From positions 17,764,613 through 17,828,612 of the forward strand of contig NC_016135.3 of NCBI RefSeq assembly GCF_000005505.3: a DNA stretch of 64,000 nt. Direction: 5' to 3'. The notes beneath the pieces were generated by a model, which was not told the origin of the DNA, ran no database searches, and saw only the letters and a list, made by a program, of their open reading frames with translations. The number at the start of each line of letters is the position of its first letter. The stretch's first letter is position 1. Shown piece by piece: positions 35,514 through 47,490 of the stretch. The position numbers were made by a program, and so were the translations under genes. Source of the DNA: Brachypodium distachyon. Its lineage: Eukaryota; Streptophyta; Magnoliopsida; Poales; Poaceae.

Positions 35514-37486
35514 CTTCTCAAAACAACCAGGACCAGCAGTGCCACAGACAGTACCGACGAGACAGATAGAGATATCCCTCTATAGCGGTGACATGTAATG
35601 ATTCCCTGCGCTCACCTGTGTCCAAGACACTTAAAATTTAAGACGAGCGTACGAATCACTGCAACCGATTAACAAGTGGAGTACTAGTAACAGGTAGTAT
35701 TTCCGTCCAAATTCACTTGCTCACACATTTAGCAAATTCATTTCTAGCAGCGCAGAAATGACATTTAGCAACAAAAAAAAATAGCATTTCCGTGAACATA
35801 GAAACACGCAACAGGCTAGATCACTATCAAATGCAGAGCAACCGGTACCCGGTACCTGCAGTGCTGAATCAGGCATTCAGGCTACCCGAAACAGCTTCAA
35901 AAACCGCATAAATGAGCCGAATGACACAGGGATCCGAGGAACTCGTGCCCACGGCTGTACCTCGGAGGGAGTGGGAACGGTGGGCGGGATCTCGCAGATC
36001 TAAGCTCCGCCTGAGCACTGGGCACGCGGCGAATCTGGCCCTGCCGGCTCGGCGAGGTCGGGTTACTTCCGCTTCGCTCCAAGCACGCGCGAGCGCCGCG
36101 TGGATGGGCCCGCTGGTGGCTCTGCGAGATCTCAAGTTTGGTCGGGAGGGAGGAAACAGGTAATGGAGGTCCGGAGGCGTGAGCGCGGAGGTGGAGCCGT
36201 GGACGGGGGAGGTGGTGATGGGAGAAGAGAAGAGAGCGGAAGGAAGGCGGGTGCTTCGAGCGTTTACTTATTCGCGAGAGGAAATGCTAACAAGTCCCTA
36301 GGTTTTACCATTTTTTGTTAGATCTTTTGGAAAAAGTCCAAAAAAGAAATAACGGATAGTGGTCTCCTCGAATCACTAAAATATAATGAAATGGAAGTGA
36401 TTTTTTACTCCCTCCGTCCAACAAAAGATGTCTCAAATTTGTCAAAATTTGAATGTATCTAGACATGACTTAGTATAGATGCATTCAAATTTAGTCAAAA
36501 TTGAGCATTCTTTGTTGGACGGAGGAATAGCTAAATTTGTACATTCAATTTGTATTTATGTTTCATTTTGATTTTACTAAATTCCACTTTAGTTCTGCTA
36601 ATATTTCTTTCAATTGTTAAATAGGAGCGAAATCAGAGTGAAGCCGAATTATTTGGTTTTCGGGGGGGGGGGGGGGTTGAAACCGAATGATACATGAAGA
36701 AATTTTGAATTTCTTTATCGCTCCTAATACTGTTATAATCGAGGAAATGAAATATAATATTTATTCTGGTTTCACTAAAGTTTAACTTTACATTCACTGA
36801 ATTTCTATAATCTAGGGAATGTTTTTTGTGATGACCTATACCATAGAATTTGTTTATGATCTTTTGTAAGACACTCTAACTTGTGTTTGAGAGAAGTATG
36901 ACAGTGTAACTTACTTTGAGAAGATGGTTTAATACGAGCCGTACGGCGATTGACATTACGTTGCCGTTCATGGCAGGTTTCCCAGAATTAGTTGAAAAGA
37001 ATGGATTTAATTACTTCCTAATGCATCAATGTTCCCAAAATTGATTGCGAGACTATTTTAGATGTATGTGTAATGCTCTTTCCATCTTATATTAAATATC
37101 ACAACTTTATCTAAGTGCTCGCATGTATCCGTTTAATTAAACGCGTCTTTACGTAACCCAATAGCGACGCTAGCAGTTGTGTTCCACGCGACTACTCCCC
37201 AGTTCCCCAACTTTGTCAGTTTCTTCCCTCTTCCTGTATTAATCCTGTTCCTGACTGACCAACCTGACCCAACGCGTGCCTGCTGCCCTAGACTTCCCGC
37301 CGGGCGCCCGTGTCGTCACCGCCGACGCCTAACTCCCCGACACATCCGCCCTCTCACGGTCGTCGTTCCCGTTCCCCCCCGCCCCCCCCCCCCCCTCCCC
37401 CCCGATAAATCGCGTCCTGCTGTCTGCACACTAGGTTCTGGATCCGCCCAGGGCTACCAGCACTCTGCTGCTACCTCGCGCTCGAG
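35514..37486. other. Intergenic: divergent promoters of the transporter and the cytochrome b5 gene
   Basis: GC-rich sequence at about 35900-36260 probably contains a non-coding leader exon and the promoter of the minus-strand transporter. A Stowaway MITE lies at 36406-36528, a G15 run at 36662-36676 and a C-rich tract at 37374-37402, just upstream of the cytochrome b5 gene. No extra gene is seen. Confidence 0.45.
36406..36528. mobile_element. Stowaway-type MITE
   Basis: ACTCCCTCCGTCCAACAAAA at the left end and TTTGTTGGACGGAGGAA at the right form inverted ends. The interior matches the copies at 4311, 51682 and 53327. Confidence 0.85.
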
Positions 37487-40400
37487 ATGGCGGATGGAGA
37501 CTCATCCGACTTCACCTTCTGCAAGGCATGTTCCATGTGTTATTTGTTCATTCAATCATTTATGTTGGTGTACATCCAAGGTCCTGTCGTTCAATCGATC
37601 TTGTTTTGGGGGACTCATGGACTGTTATGAACATAAGAGTAACCTTAGTCATTCAGAAATAAAACTATAAATCGTGATTGCGCAGACTTGTTACCTCTGC
37701 TTAGTCAAATATTGTTCTGACATCTAATTTTTGTTCTTCTGCAAGTTCTGACCATCACTAACCTAGATCTGCAGGGATAAATGACAGAATCAATCACAAG
37801 CATTAGCTTAGGGACACGGATTCACTTGTGTTGTTTCTATGTTGATATTAGTATAAAGCCCACAGGCCATAGGTATAGTTCAGATAATGCAGGGAGAAGT
37901 GAAGGGCTAACAAGAACATTTAGTGAAAGGAGAAAACGAAAAACAGATAACAGAACATAAGAAATGAAGTCTACTGAGTGTTCACTCTATGTAAATATCT
38001 GGTTAAATGTGTTGTTCTTATTTCCCTCTATTTGATAAGTGCTCATCGTGTGGGTGGGTGAATTACGCAATTGCTGTAACCAACTAGAAACATATGGCTT
38101 GCCCATTTTATTGGAGTGTTACTCTGTTACCTGCTTTTTTGTTACTCCCTCTGATCCTAAATTGTTGACTCAAATTTGTCCGAATATGGATGTATCTATT
38201 CTTAAAAAACGTCTAGATACATGTAATATTTCGACAACAATTTAGGATCGGAGGGAGTAGTTCAGAAGTTTGGATACCTCGGGGGGTGCTAGTCTGGCAG
38301 ACATGTAGAGATTTGTTTACCATCTTCAATCCATCGAGTGCATTTAATTTCATCAAGTCATTTGGTTCAAGTATTCTTAACCTATGACAATGATTTTATA
38401 ATGTGCATTTTATCCTTTGCATTATTGAAATCCATGCTTGTTTTATTCCCCAGGTTGACTATGCTGGAAATGATGATCATTTGGAGTCCCCTAATTCCAT
38501 CCCCGTGGAAAGTATGGCACTTGAGGATGGTGCCGATATTTCAAAGCCTAAGAAGATCCAGGATGACAGGCAAACAGACAATCCATTTACTGATGGAAGA
38601 TCTAGTTCCATATCAAGTCGTGTCAATAGCCTATCGCTTCAAGACTCAAATATAAAAGAACCAGTTGCACCAAAAAGTAGCAGAGAGTCTGTGCAATTAA
38701 ATGTACCGCCCGAACCTAAACCTACAAAGAAACCTGCAGCACGGGCAAAGGTTCCTTTTGAGAAGGGATTTAGCCCGATGGACTGGCTTAAGCTGACTCG
38801 GACGCATCCTGATCTAGCAGGTAAATTGTAAAACACATTAGCTGATACTGTTTGTTGACCATTGATGTATTTGATTATTACTGGATGGCTTCATGCTAAT
38901 TGTAGTCGTCTGACATAGTCACATAACTGAACTTGTTAATGTTTGTTACCGATGCCATCTCTTTTGTGCCAGCTGAGATTTGTTTTGTGTCCTTGATAGT
39001 ACTCCCTCTGATCCATAAAATGTGTTGTCCAGTTAATACAAAATTTGTACTAGCTTAGTATAAAATGAGCGCCACTTTTTATGGATCGGAGGGAGTAGCT
39101 GTTAGCATTGTCACCTGTGATATATGACATTTCATATATGATATGCCTCATGCGAATCAGATTGTTGCAAACTTTCAATTTTACTGCTAACTGTAGTTTT
39201 ATTTCAAGAAATTAAAATAGTGTAAGGTTCTCAACCATTATTTGTTGGTCGAACTGCAGATGGGTGCATAATGGGGGACTTTAGTTTTATACTTCCATTC
39301 TAACCAGATTTCGAGTTATTTGTTATGATCTTCTAGAAATTTGTTCTGAGAGAAGTTGGCCCCTTAGAAATTGTGTGGTGTAAGCAAGAAAGTAGTTGCG
39401 TCAGAAAAGACAGAAATGTTACATCCTGCATAGGTAACTGGCTATACTGTTTTTGTTTTTTGCGTCATTTGGAAATATGCGCCGCTTAATTGACAAGTAG
39501 AGTGACCAGGACCTGTTATGTGTAAGACGCTCCCTGAAATTATGCAAAACACATAAGTGGTCAGCTAAAGATGTTAGAGATCTGAAATGGACGCACAAAT
39601 CCTTTTGCGTACTTCTTTTTAATGCTGTATCCACTAGATAGAAGTAAAGAAGCTTTGAGTTGCAAACAATAACTTCAATGTGGCAAACAATAACTTCAAA
39701 GTGTGAAATAATGCTTGTTCCTCTGTGCTCTTATGTAGTTATCTGTATCAGTTTCAGACTTGTTTCCCTCATGTTTCGCGCCCTGCTTTCTGTTTTGTTT
39801 TTGCTCAGTTGACCATACTGGCGTATGCTTTCCTTTTCTCTGATGTCCCTTTTTCTGTAGGGCTCAAAGGACAGACAAACAGGAGGTTAATATCTTTAGA
39901 AGAAGTCAAGCAGCATAAAACTGGAGATTGTATCTGGACCGTTTTGAAAGGTCGTGTGTACAATATTGGTCCCTACATGAAATTTCATCCCGGAGGTAAC
40001 TTATAAACTTCAGAGTTTTTTGGCCTGTTTAAGTTTCAAAGCTAATGTTCACCCCTTAACATTTTTCCTTAAAAGTACCACCTGATTGTATATTAACTTC
40101 ACTTTGCTTATTTCTTTGTACATTTGCAGGAGTTGATATGCTTATGAAGGCGGCTGGAAAAGACTGCACTGCTTTGTTCAGTATCCTTTTATTATTACTG
40201 TCAAATTTAAATTGAAAATAGCTTGCCACCTTTTTGTAGATTCATGCTGGAACACAACATATTTTAACATGCAAGTAGTAGCAGAACTCATGGCATATTC
40301 TATAGGTGCCCCATGGCCACATGATTAGCTTGGTTTTTGCAGCAACTTCTGCATGCTTTGCCGAGTTAAGATGATGATTGTAATCTTCAACTATTATATT

Positions 40401-40517
40401 TGTAGTTGCAAAAATTCTGTACTTCCTTGACTCCCTATAGATAAATATCATGCCTGGGTAAATGCAGAGTTCCTTTTGGAGAAGTGCCTGGTCGGATTCC
40501 TTGATCCCAGTGAGTAG
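37487..40517 (+). CDS. RLF: Cytochrome b5 heme-binding domain protein, RLF-like
   Basis: A soluble cytochrome b5-domain protein similar to Arabidopsis RLF (REDUCED LATERAL ROOT FORMATION), presumably a cytosolic haem-binding electron carrier. Exons 37487-37525, 38454-38820, 39861-39995, 40130-40180 and 40441-40517 give 222 aa. The first exon ends FTFCK and uses a GC splice donor (AAG|GCATGT). Residues 14-135 are a Ser/Pro/Lys-rich linker ending [20 protein letters not shown]. The b5 domain begins [20 protein letters not shown], with haem ligands His178 in FHPGG and His201 in NKYHAW. The tail [15 protein letters not shown] has no membrane anchor, which separates it from ER-anchored cytochrome b5. 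Introns 1 and 2 each contain a Stowaway MITE. Confidence 0.9.
38143..38259. mobile_element. Stowaway-type MITE in intron 1 of the RLF-like gene
   Basis: TACTCCCTCTGATCCTAAAT and ATTTAGGATCGGAGGGAGTA are near-perfect inverted ends with TA at each side. The length is about 117 bp. Confidence 0.9.
39000..39097. mobile_element. Stowaway-type MITE in intron 2 of the RLF-like gene
   Basis: Inverted ends TACTCCCTCTGATCCATAAA and TTTATGGATCGGAGGGAGTA bound a 98-bp unit. Confidence 0.9.
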
Positions 40518-41659
40518 ATCATGCTCGTGCTGGTTCTTAGGTCCAGTTCAGTCCCAAGAAGATGATCTGAAGAATGTAAACAGTGTTTCGCTGCATTATA
40601 ATGAACATAGATGATCAACATTTGTTTAGAAAAACCGAGGAAGGTAGAAACTTGATGATCATTCCTGTATACATAATTGTTACCATTGGTTGCTGGATAA
40701 AATGGAGAGAGAATCGCCAGCCCCATGCTGTATGTTAATAATGTAAAAGATTCAGCTCCTTGCGCATCATGCATGTTGGAGATGATCAAACGCTGTTGTA
40801 TTAACTCGTTTCGGTAATATACTGGAGAAATCAATATATGGACCAAAACATATGTGAGACAAGTTTTGGTAGCAGTTACCGGAGAAATCAATGGACCAAT
40901 TTGCTTGTGTAAAATCGGTTGTTTCGTGCAGCGCCACAGGCAGAATGAACGCGAGGGAACATAGAGGAATAATAAAGCAACAGCAAACTGCCGCCAACTT
41001 ACATAACCTAAAATATTCTAGTTTCTGGGAACAGTAACAAATTGATTTCCTCGAGAGTCCAAGCATCAAGCTGGGAGGAAGCTGATACTGGTTGGTTGAC
41101 ATGTCGTCAAGTAATTTGCAATTTTGCATTCAGAAGTTGTTGCAGAATTTCCAGAAAAACTCACCCAGGAACGTATGGGGCGACCGTGCCAGAGAAACCG
41201 GTGAGACGCGACTCGACACGACGCCAGTAGTGTTTCCGGTTTCCACTCAACCATGTCCACCAACCGACGGGACGACCTTGCCAGAAACGAAGTCTGGAGC
41301 TGGAAAGGGGCCGGAAGCAGAACAGAAAACCGGAAGACCCTCTCAAAAAAAATAACGGAAGACAAAAGGAAAAGAAAAATCCTAGGGCAAGCGGCAAGCC
41401 CCCCGCACCGCACGCCACCCAAATTACCGTCTAGCCGCCTTCCGCCGGCGCCCCAGCCGCCGCCGCCGACGAGCCGTGCCGTGCCGGACAGTAGGTCCGA
41501 GCGGAAGTGGCCAAGGCGCATTATCTCGGCTGACAAGTCAGGGGGGCCGAGGGGAAGAATAAGAGGGAGAAGGGGCAAGTCAGCCCTCCCTCCCCGTTTG
41601 ATCGGAAGCAATCCTCGCTCCCGAGAGTCGCCGGCGGAGCAACCGCTGATGCGGCGCTC
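40518..41659. other. Spacer between RLF-like gene and the 632-aa gene
   Basis: The left part is 3' UTR-like AT-rich DNA. From about 41180 the sequence becomes GC-rich and leads into the next start codon, consistent with promoter and 5' UTR. No repeat family or RNA gene was recognised. Confidence 0.4.
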
Positions 41660-43558
41660 ATGGCGTCGGCGCTGCTCTCGTACCTCCAAAGCCTCTGGCC
41701 GCTCTCGGCTTTCCTGAGGCAGGACGACCTGAGCGTGTCCGAGCGGCTGGTGCGGGCGCTGTCCGTGCCGGAGGACACGAAGCAGTTCGTGTTCGCGATC
41801 CGGGAGCCCGATTCGCAGGGCTTGCTCTACATCCTTGCGGCGCAGAACCTGTCCGAGCAGTCCGCGTCGGACGCCGACCATCTCATCAGGGCGGTGCGCC
41901 CCAAGGCCGTGATCACGCAGGTCACGCACACGGCGCTCGACGACGTCCGGATCGAGGAGAAGTGCCTGGCCGACGGCGGGGCAGGCGGCGTGCCGGCGTC
42001 GCCGTTCCAGGTGATCAAAGGGTGCGTCACAGAGAAGAAGAGCAAAGATGAGTATGTGAAATCTGCCGCGTGTCAGGTCTTGCAGGAGATTTTCGGGGTC
42101 GGTTTCCACGGCCACCTGTTGGCTGCCAAGAGAGCAGCAGAGGAGACAGGATCATGTTTTCTCCTGCTCGGCTCTCCTTACGAGAGGAATTGCAATGCAG
42201 GTGGATCAAGCGACCAAAATGGCACGGATGGCAGCTCGGCTCAGCAATTGCAGAGTAGCTGCTTGCTCCCTCGGAGTGCCACTTCAATAGTAAGCTCCCA
42301 TGATAGGAAGATATGCCTTGCAGATGATTATGGAGGACAGCTCATGAAGTTGCTAGTTCCAACTGTTAATTTGTTGATGTCCCAAGCTATCTCTTCCGAT
42401 GTTGTTACAGAGTGCAAGGTGTCCGAATGTAAGCCGTCTGATGGATACGAGGCTCCACTTTTTGCACAGACAGTCTACCCTTTGCTCGCCGACCTTTATG
42501 ATATATTTATCAAAATTCCGTCGATTGGGAGGGCTATGGCTTCTGCACAGATGCTGCTCACTCAAGTTCACAAGGGGAAGCCGATTTCCAGCGAGATGCT
42601 TGCTGATGTCTATGTATTTAGAATTGCAATAGAGGCCCTCAGAATAGGTTTGAACAATGCAGGAAGATGCCGCATTGACACCAGAGATAATCATGGTCCA
42701 GAAAAGCTGGATTTTGCAGAACTCCCTTCTGAGGAGAAGTGCCATGTTCTTCTCGTGCAAGCTCTCAGAAGTCAATTAAGGGAGTTCGGTTCTGTGGTGG
42801 CTGTAGTTGATGCCAGCTGCTTAGCTGGAATAAGGAGACACTGGAACACTCCTGCTCCTTCAGAGATCACAAAGTTAGCTGGCGCGTGCTTCAGTCATTA
42901 TGGTGACGAAAATGATGACGATATCAATGAGCTGTCGTTGGAAGACGTTGTTGATAAGAGGAGCTGGATAGCTGAGAAACCTGTGGTCGCAGTTGGTGCA
43001 GGAGGAACAGCAATTCTTGGGTTTTCATCTTTGTCAAAAACTATCCAGGCTTCTGCCATCCTTAAGTTGGCTCCCTATAAGACTCCAGTGGTCTTAAAGT
43101 GTGGCTTAATGCAACTGCAAAGACATGCATCCGTTGTATTTAGCAAGCTCCTCTCTCACGGACTTGTCAGTGCTGGTTCAAAGTCATCTGCTTTTGCTTC
43201 AGCAGAGAAGATTCGAGCCGTGACACACACAGTAATAACATCAGTGGAGAGAACTAGCGTGTTGGCGATGCGAACGTCGTTCTATGAAATAATGCAAAGA
43301 AGCCACAACCGACCTTTCAGAATAACACCTTGGGCAACATTTGGTTGTAGTATGGCTGCGTGTGCTGGCCTCCTGATGCATGGAGATGGGATTGAGTGTG
43401 CTGCCGAGACGGCACCTTCTGTTCCCATGATTGCATCCCTGGGCCGTGGTCTTGAGAGCTTGCGTCTCACATCGCAGGAAGTGAGGCAAACAAGGGGCCA
43501 TAATGTGAAGGAAGCTTTGCGAGCTTTGTTGAGCAACTTAAAGAAATCAGCAAAATAA
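41660..43558 (+). CDS. Conserved plant protein of unknown function, single exon, 632 aa
   Basis: An uninterrupted frame of 632 aa with strongly GC-rich 5' codons, typical of a real grass gene. I do not recognise a named family with certainty. Residues 1-170 (VRPKAVITQVTHTALDDV, SAACQVLQEIFGVGFHGH, FLLLGSPYE) faintly resemble the layout of TraB-like proteins, where a conserved 'P..V..E' strand and a later helix occur, but the key motifs are not convincing. The central part is helical and polar. Residues about 435-480 contain a Gly/Ala/Ser-rich stretch (VVAVGAGGTAILGFSSLS) and about 560-585 a second hydrophobic stretch (WATFGCSMAACAGLLMHG), so it may be membrane-associated. The C-terminus is basic (LRALLSNLKKSAK). 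The start is the first ATG after a GC-rich leader. Confidence 0.85.
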   Translation: MASALLSYLQSLWPLSAFLRQDDLSVSERLVRALSVPEDTKQFVFAIREPDSQGLLYILAAQNLSEQSASDADHLIRAVRPKAVITQVTHTALDDVRIEEKCLADGGAGGVPASPFQVIKGCVTEKKSKDEYVKSAACQVLQEIFGVGFHGHLLAAKRAAEETGSCFLLLGSPYERNCNAGGSSDQNGTDGSSAQQLQSSCLLPRSATSIVSSHDRKICLADDYGGQLMKLLVPTVNLLMSQAISSDVVTECKVSECKPSDGYEAPLFAQTVYPLLADLYDIFIKIPSIGRAMASAQMLLTQVHKGKPISSEMLADVYVFRIAIEALRIGLNNAGRCRIDTRDNHGPEKLDFAELPSEEKCHVLLVQALRSQLREFGSVVAVVDASCLAGIRRHWNTPAPSEITKLAGACFSHYGDENDDDINELSLEDVVDKRSWIAEKPVVAVGAGGTAILGFSSLSKTIQASAILKLAPYKTPVVLKCGLMQLQRHASVVFSKLLSHGLVSAGSKSSAFASAEKIRAVTHTVITSVERTSVLAMRTSFYEIMQRSHNRPFRITPWATFGCSMAACAGLLMHGDGIECAAETAPSVPMIASLGRGLESLRLTSQEVRQTRGHNVKEALRALLSNLKKSAK

Positions 43559-44474
43559 AGGCTCAATCATGTGCAACTGAAACTGTATAGATTCCATGAT
43601 GCGATTTTGCCATTAGATTGAGCTCTTGTTAGTGGTTACCATATGTACAGTACATTCTTCTTGTTTCACTGATACAAGAAAATGCTCGTAGTAATATATT
43701 GTGTGCACTTCTAGCATGAGCTTAGATAGAATGGGGACCGGATTTGATCATTCGTATTTGACCTTCTGTACATAAAACTACATAGCATACACATAATTTG
43801 TTATTCTATGATTTACCAACTAATTGAATCCCAAAAGCAATATCATCTTCAAAATGATATAAAATTGCTTGGGACATGATCTGAGTGAAAAATTATTTGC
43901 TACTCCCTCCATTCCATAAAGATTGGCACGAATTTGAACTAAAGCTAATTCAAATCCGTGCCAATCTTTATGGAACGGAGGGAGTAGTATTGTTACAGAT
44001 ATCCCATGAACAGTAACGCTTCTTCTCCTGGAACATTGTTTTTCACAAGCAACAGAATAATAACAGTGATCTTGCCTATTCTGTTTGCTGTTATTTTTCT
44101 TCTTGAGATCATATTTACACTCTACAGGTCTTGTGCTTAATAACATATTTCTGAGTGCCTGTTTTTGTTCATTTAATGTTTGTTTTGAGCGTATCCAGGA
44201 ATATTTTGATTGCCATAGATCTTCTATTTCTCATTGTTATTCGTGAGACAAGGAAAAGAAGACAGGAGTATCAATTTGATATGCACTTAATGATGTATGT
44301 GCTTGCATGTAAACATTTGTCTCGCAATTACAATGAATGTTAAAAGAATACCATCTTGTGATCTCCTAATTGCTATACAAATGTAAGGGGCCTCGGCTCG
44401 CTATTCTCAACAGTGCCTGCTCCTGTTGTTCCCGCACCACTCACACCCAGCTAAAACAGTCCCTTCATATTTGT
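43559..44474. other. Convergent spacer with one MITE
   Basis: AT-rich 3' flanks of the 632-aa gene (+) and phosphoglycolate phosphatase (-). Apart from the MITE at 43901-43986, nothing is recognised. Confidence 0.45.
43901..43986. mobile_element. Short Stowaway-type MITE, near-perfect hairpin
   Basis: TACTCCCTCCATTCCATAAA and its inverted partner TTTATGGAACGGAGGGAGTA enclose a unit of 86 bp. The arms stay complementary through AAGATTGGCACG / CGTGCCAATCTT, leaving a very small loop. Confidence 0.92.
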
Positions 44475-46797
44475 TCAGACTGTTGCTGCTTTGAGGGTGA
44501 GAAAATCAGAGATTTGGTTTGTGTAGAAATCTGGCTGGATCGTGTTGTCAGGGCTCTGAAGCATCTGCACAGAAGTCACACCTGCACAGGGTAAACGACT
44601 AAGTTAATGCTTATGCCAATTTAAAAATGGCCGAGCTTGCACTGGAGTTCAGGGTGAAGAGTATGATCAAGAAACCTGAGAGAACCAGAAGAGTTTTGCA
44701 GCCTCCGTTTTGGCCAAACAGGATGTCGGTATCCAAACGGTCACCTACCATGCATATCTGAGATGTTGTAATGCCAAATCTGCATCAAAGAAGATGAAAG
44801 GTTAAACCTCTCATAACTAATCTTGACACTCAGCTGCCTGATTCATACTTTCTTCCATGCAGATTTCTGGAAACAGATGCATGGAGTTGGATTACTGCTG
44901 CTGGGTCTTACTTCTTTGCCAGGTAATCCATCATGAATGTTGATGGCTTCCCAACAACAAGCGGTTCTTGTTTGGTTGAACCAAGAACAGCGCCGACCAT
45001 CGACCCGCCACCTGAGCAAAGGTCAAAGGTTCATAATTTAAACGAGGGAAAGCGGTATGTCTCTCTCCGCAGATTGTAGAAAGAGTAGGAATGCCTAACT
45101 AACCTGCCCACTCTTGGGCATCTGTGAGATGGGTGACAGCGTCCCTGTTTGTTGCAATGAAAAGGCATCCAGGATTCTCACGTATGCAGAGTGTTCCATA
45201 CCTTACGAAGTAAATGGAGGATAAGTTTACATGTGCGAAATGGATAATACCAAACTTCTGTAGATAACAAAGAGATAACATGTGATCTTGCTTTTGCATG
45301 TGTTCAATTGAATATGCAATCAAATGCTCATCTGAATTTCTACAAAGCCTCTTAGTAAAATCAGATTGGAGTATTTGTCTAAGCTTGTTATTTCGAAGGT
45401 GAGACAAGGGAACAACAAGGTACTTACTGAACTTTGTAGTAGTTAAAATAGCGATCAAATCCAACTACAACTGCTCCAACCTGTGACAAAACCAAATATT
45501 GTTACTGCAGTGGTCACATTTTCTTACTGTAATGAGAGGAGGAACATGATCATACTAACATCTTTGTCATGCTCCATGTAAAAGCCAGGCTTGAGCTCTA
45601 TCTTCTTGTCACCATCTGTCTGCACAAGCACGAGGATAGTATAAGTGTCCAAAGTCTCACTCACTTGAATCAGTCAATGCTGATTTCAATGCAACATTGG
45701 CTAAACCACAGGTTGCTAACATGCTAAAATAAACATGAGTCTACAACTGTTAACTAATCATGAATGATGCAGACCGGTGGAGATCTCTCTTCCATTATAT
45801 AAAAGGACTATTAATGAAGAAAAGAGTAGTCTTTGTTACATACAGGGCCACCGAGGTGCTGAAAGCCAGCCAAGTCCAGCTCCTTCAGAATCCCTTCCTC
45901 TCCAATCACATAGACCTGAACCATAAAATATGTAACTTTGCGCTTGAATTGTGGTGCAAAATCATATGCACTAATGCAATGCAGCCACATTTTCTGAAGA
46001 TAATGACTGATGTGTATTACCTTCTTGTCTTTGGGGAAATCGATGGACTGCAGGTACGCAGCAGCCGCGAAGGATGAAGCAAATATCTCTTCCTGCACAT
46101 TGATCATCCATGCGTTGTGAAGTCAATTAGCAGGAGAGGAAATTGATCGGTGCAGACTGCAGTTCATGACAGGAATACCTCATTAACACTCAGCCCAAGC
46201 GTCTCAAACTTCTTCCCGTACTGCTTCCTGGACTTGGTCGAATTGTTCGTCACGAACACCAGCCTCTTGCCCTGCACCCAGGAAGCAGTTTGACAAAATC
46301 AGCAAGGAGCCGTATGAAGTTTGAGAAGGTAATGAAATCAGTGAATCTACAAGAGCCATTACAGTTGACAGCAGACCTTTGATCTGAGCAGGTCGAGCGT
46401 CGCTGGCACGCCGTCGATCAGCTTGTCACCCTTCCAAATCACCCCTACGCCCGGCAGCAACAACAGCAAACGGAGAGCCAGTTAAATCAAGAAAGCTCTG
46501 GCCTACTCCCAACAAACCTGGAGTGATCAAGCGATCCGTCTCACCGTCGCAGTCGAATATGAACGTCTCGACGGAGTCGATGAGCGCCTCGGCGTCCTCC
46601 AGCTTCGCCGCCGGGACTGCCGCCGCCGCCATCACAGGCCGTCTAACGACGCAGTTCGGCGAAGCCGCGGCTAGGCCACTGCCCCGTTGGGTCCTTCCCC
46701 CGAAGGACAGGGACGGCGGCAGCGTCTGCGACGACGGGGTAGTGGATGAGGAGGAGGTGGAGGGGAGGAAGGTGGGGGAGGCGCGAGCCAGGAGCAT
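44475..46797 (-). CDS. PGLP1: Phosphoglycolate phosphatase, chloroplast (photorespiration)
   Basis: Hydrolyses 2-phosphoglycolate, the oxygenase by-product of Rubisco, in the chloroplast stroma. It is the first photorespiratory step. Eleven minus-strand exons (46545-46797, 46377-46444, 46179-46271, 46021-46092, 45844-45915, 45560-45619, 45428-45480, 45104-45201, 44912-45011, 44676-44779 and 44475-44581) give 359 aa in frame. Residues 1 to about 55 form a Ser/Thr/Pro-rich transit peptide. HAD motifs are the nucleophile FIFDCDGVIW (Asp82, Asp84), the phosphate-binding [10 protein letters not shown], the Lys in VVGKPSTFM, and the Mg site [10 protein letters not shown]. The C-terminus ([20 protein letters not shown]) matches plant PGLP1. 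Length and exon structure are typical. Confidence 0.95.
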
Positions 46798-47213
46798 CTC
46801 TGCTTGCTACTGCTTCGGTGCTCTCTCTTTTTTCGTTCGGAGATCGGGTGGCGTTTGGTTGGTGTGGTTTCAGTTTCGGCGATGTAAACCGTATGCCAAA
46901 TTGCCAATGGATGTGTAGCCCAATATTTCTTGTGTTCCGTTGTGTTTGGCGCGTCCATGATTTGTGGATTTGTGGCCTTTTTTAGGGGATGTGGATTTGT
47001 GGCTGGGAAGGCCATTGGGGGCGGTGTGGGATTAGGCTGTGTGTTGGCTGGTGCTGCTGTGGCTGTAGTTCAAGTTGGCAGCGCGTGCACCTCTGTGTGT
47101 GAGGCTCAGGGGAAACAAGAGGATATGGAGAGAAACGGACGGTCTGGTTCTGTGTGTTTCGCCATGTACGCTTCGGCAAACTTGATTTCTTTTCAGGGCA
47201 TTTGGCCACTTGG
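46798..47213. other. Promoter side of PGLP1
   Basis: Unique sequence between the PGLP1 start and the GST fragment. No gene or repeat was recognised. It presumably holds the PGLP1 promoter. Confidence 0.4.
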
Positions 47214-47490
47214 CTACTGCTGTTTTCCTAGGAGTGCTTCACTGGACAGAGCATATGTCTCGCCGGCAAAGCTGGGCCAGAACCTCGCCTGAGCGCGCTC
47301 GTAGGGGTCGGACGGCATGATGGGGTAGCCACATTTCTTGGAAAACGGGTTGTACCGGAGCAGCGGGTCGCTCTTGTTGGCGAGGTCCTCGTCGACATAC
47401 TCGTACACCACGCCCACGCCCACGCCCTTCAGCCGGATGGCCATCGCGCACGCCCACATGGCCAAACACCTTCACGCCCTTCTCGGCCAT
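47214..47490 (-). pseudogene. Broken tau-class glutathione S-transferase fragment
   Basis: The minus strand begins [10 protein letters not shown], then one extra base at 47460 shifts the frame. It continues [34 protein letters not shown] and [18 protein letters not shown]. These are the N-terminal thioredoxin-fold and first helices of a tau GST (GSTU). Compared with the family, part of the segment after MAIR (around VEWALR) is missing. So is the block between NPFSKK and GYPIMPSD that normally holds the cis-Pro and glutathione-binding ES motif (VPVL..., AES). It ends in TAG after KQQ, far short of the normal length of about 230 residues. It cannot bind glutathione. Confidence 0.85.
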
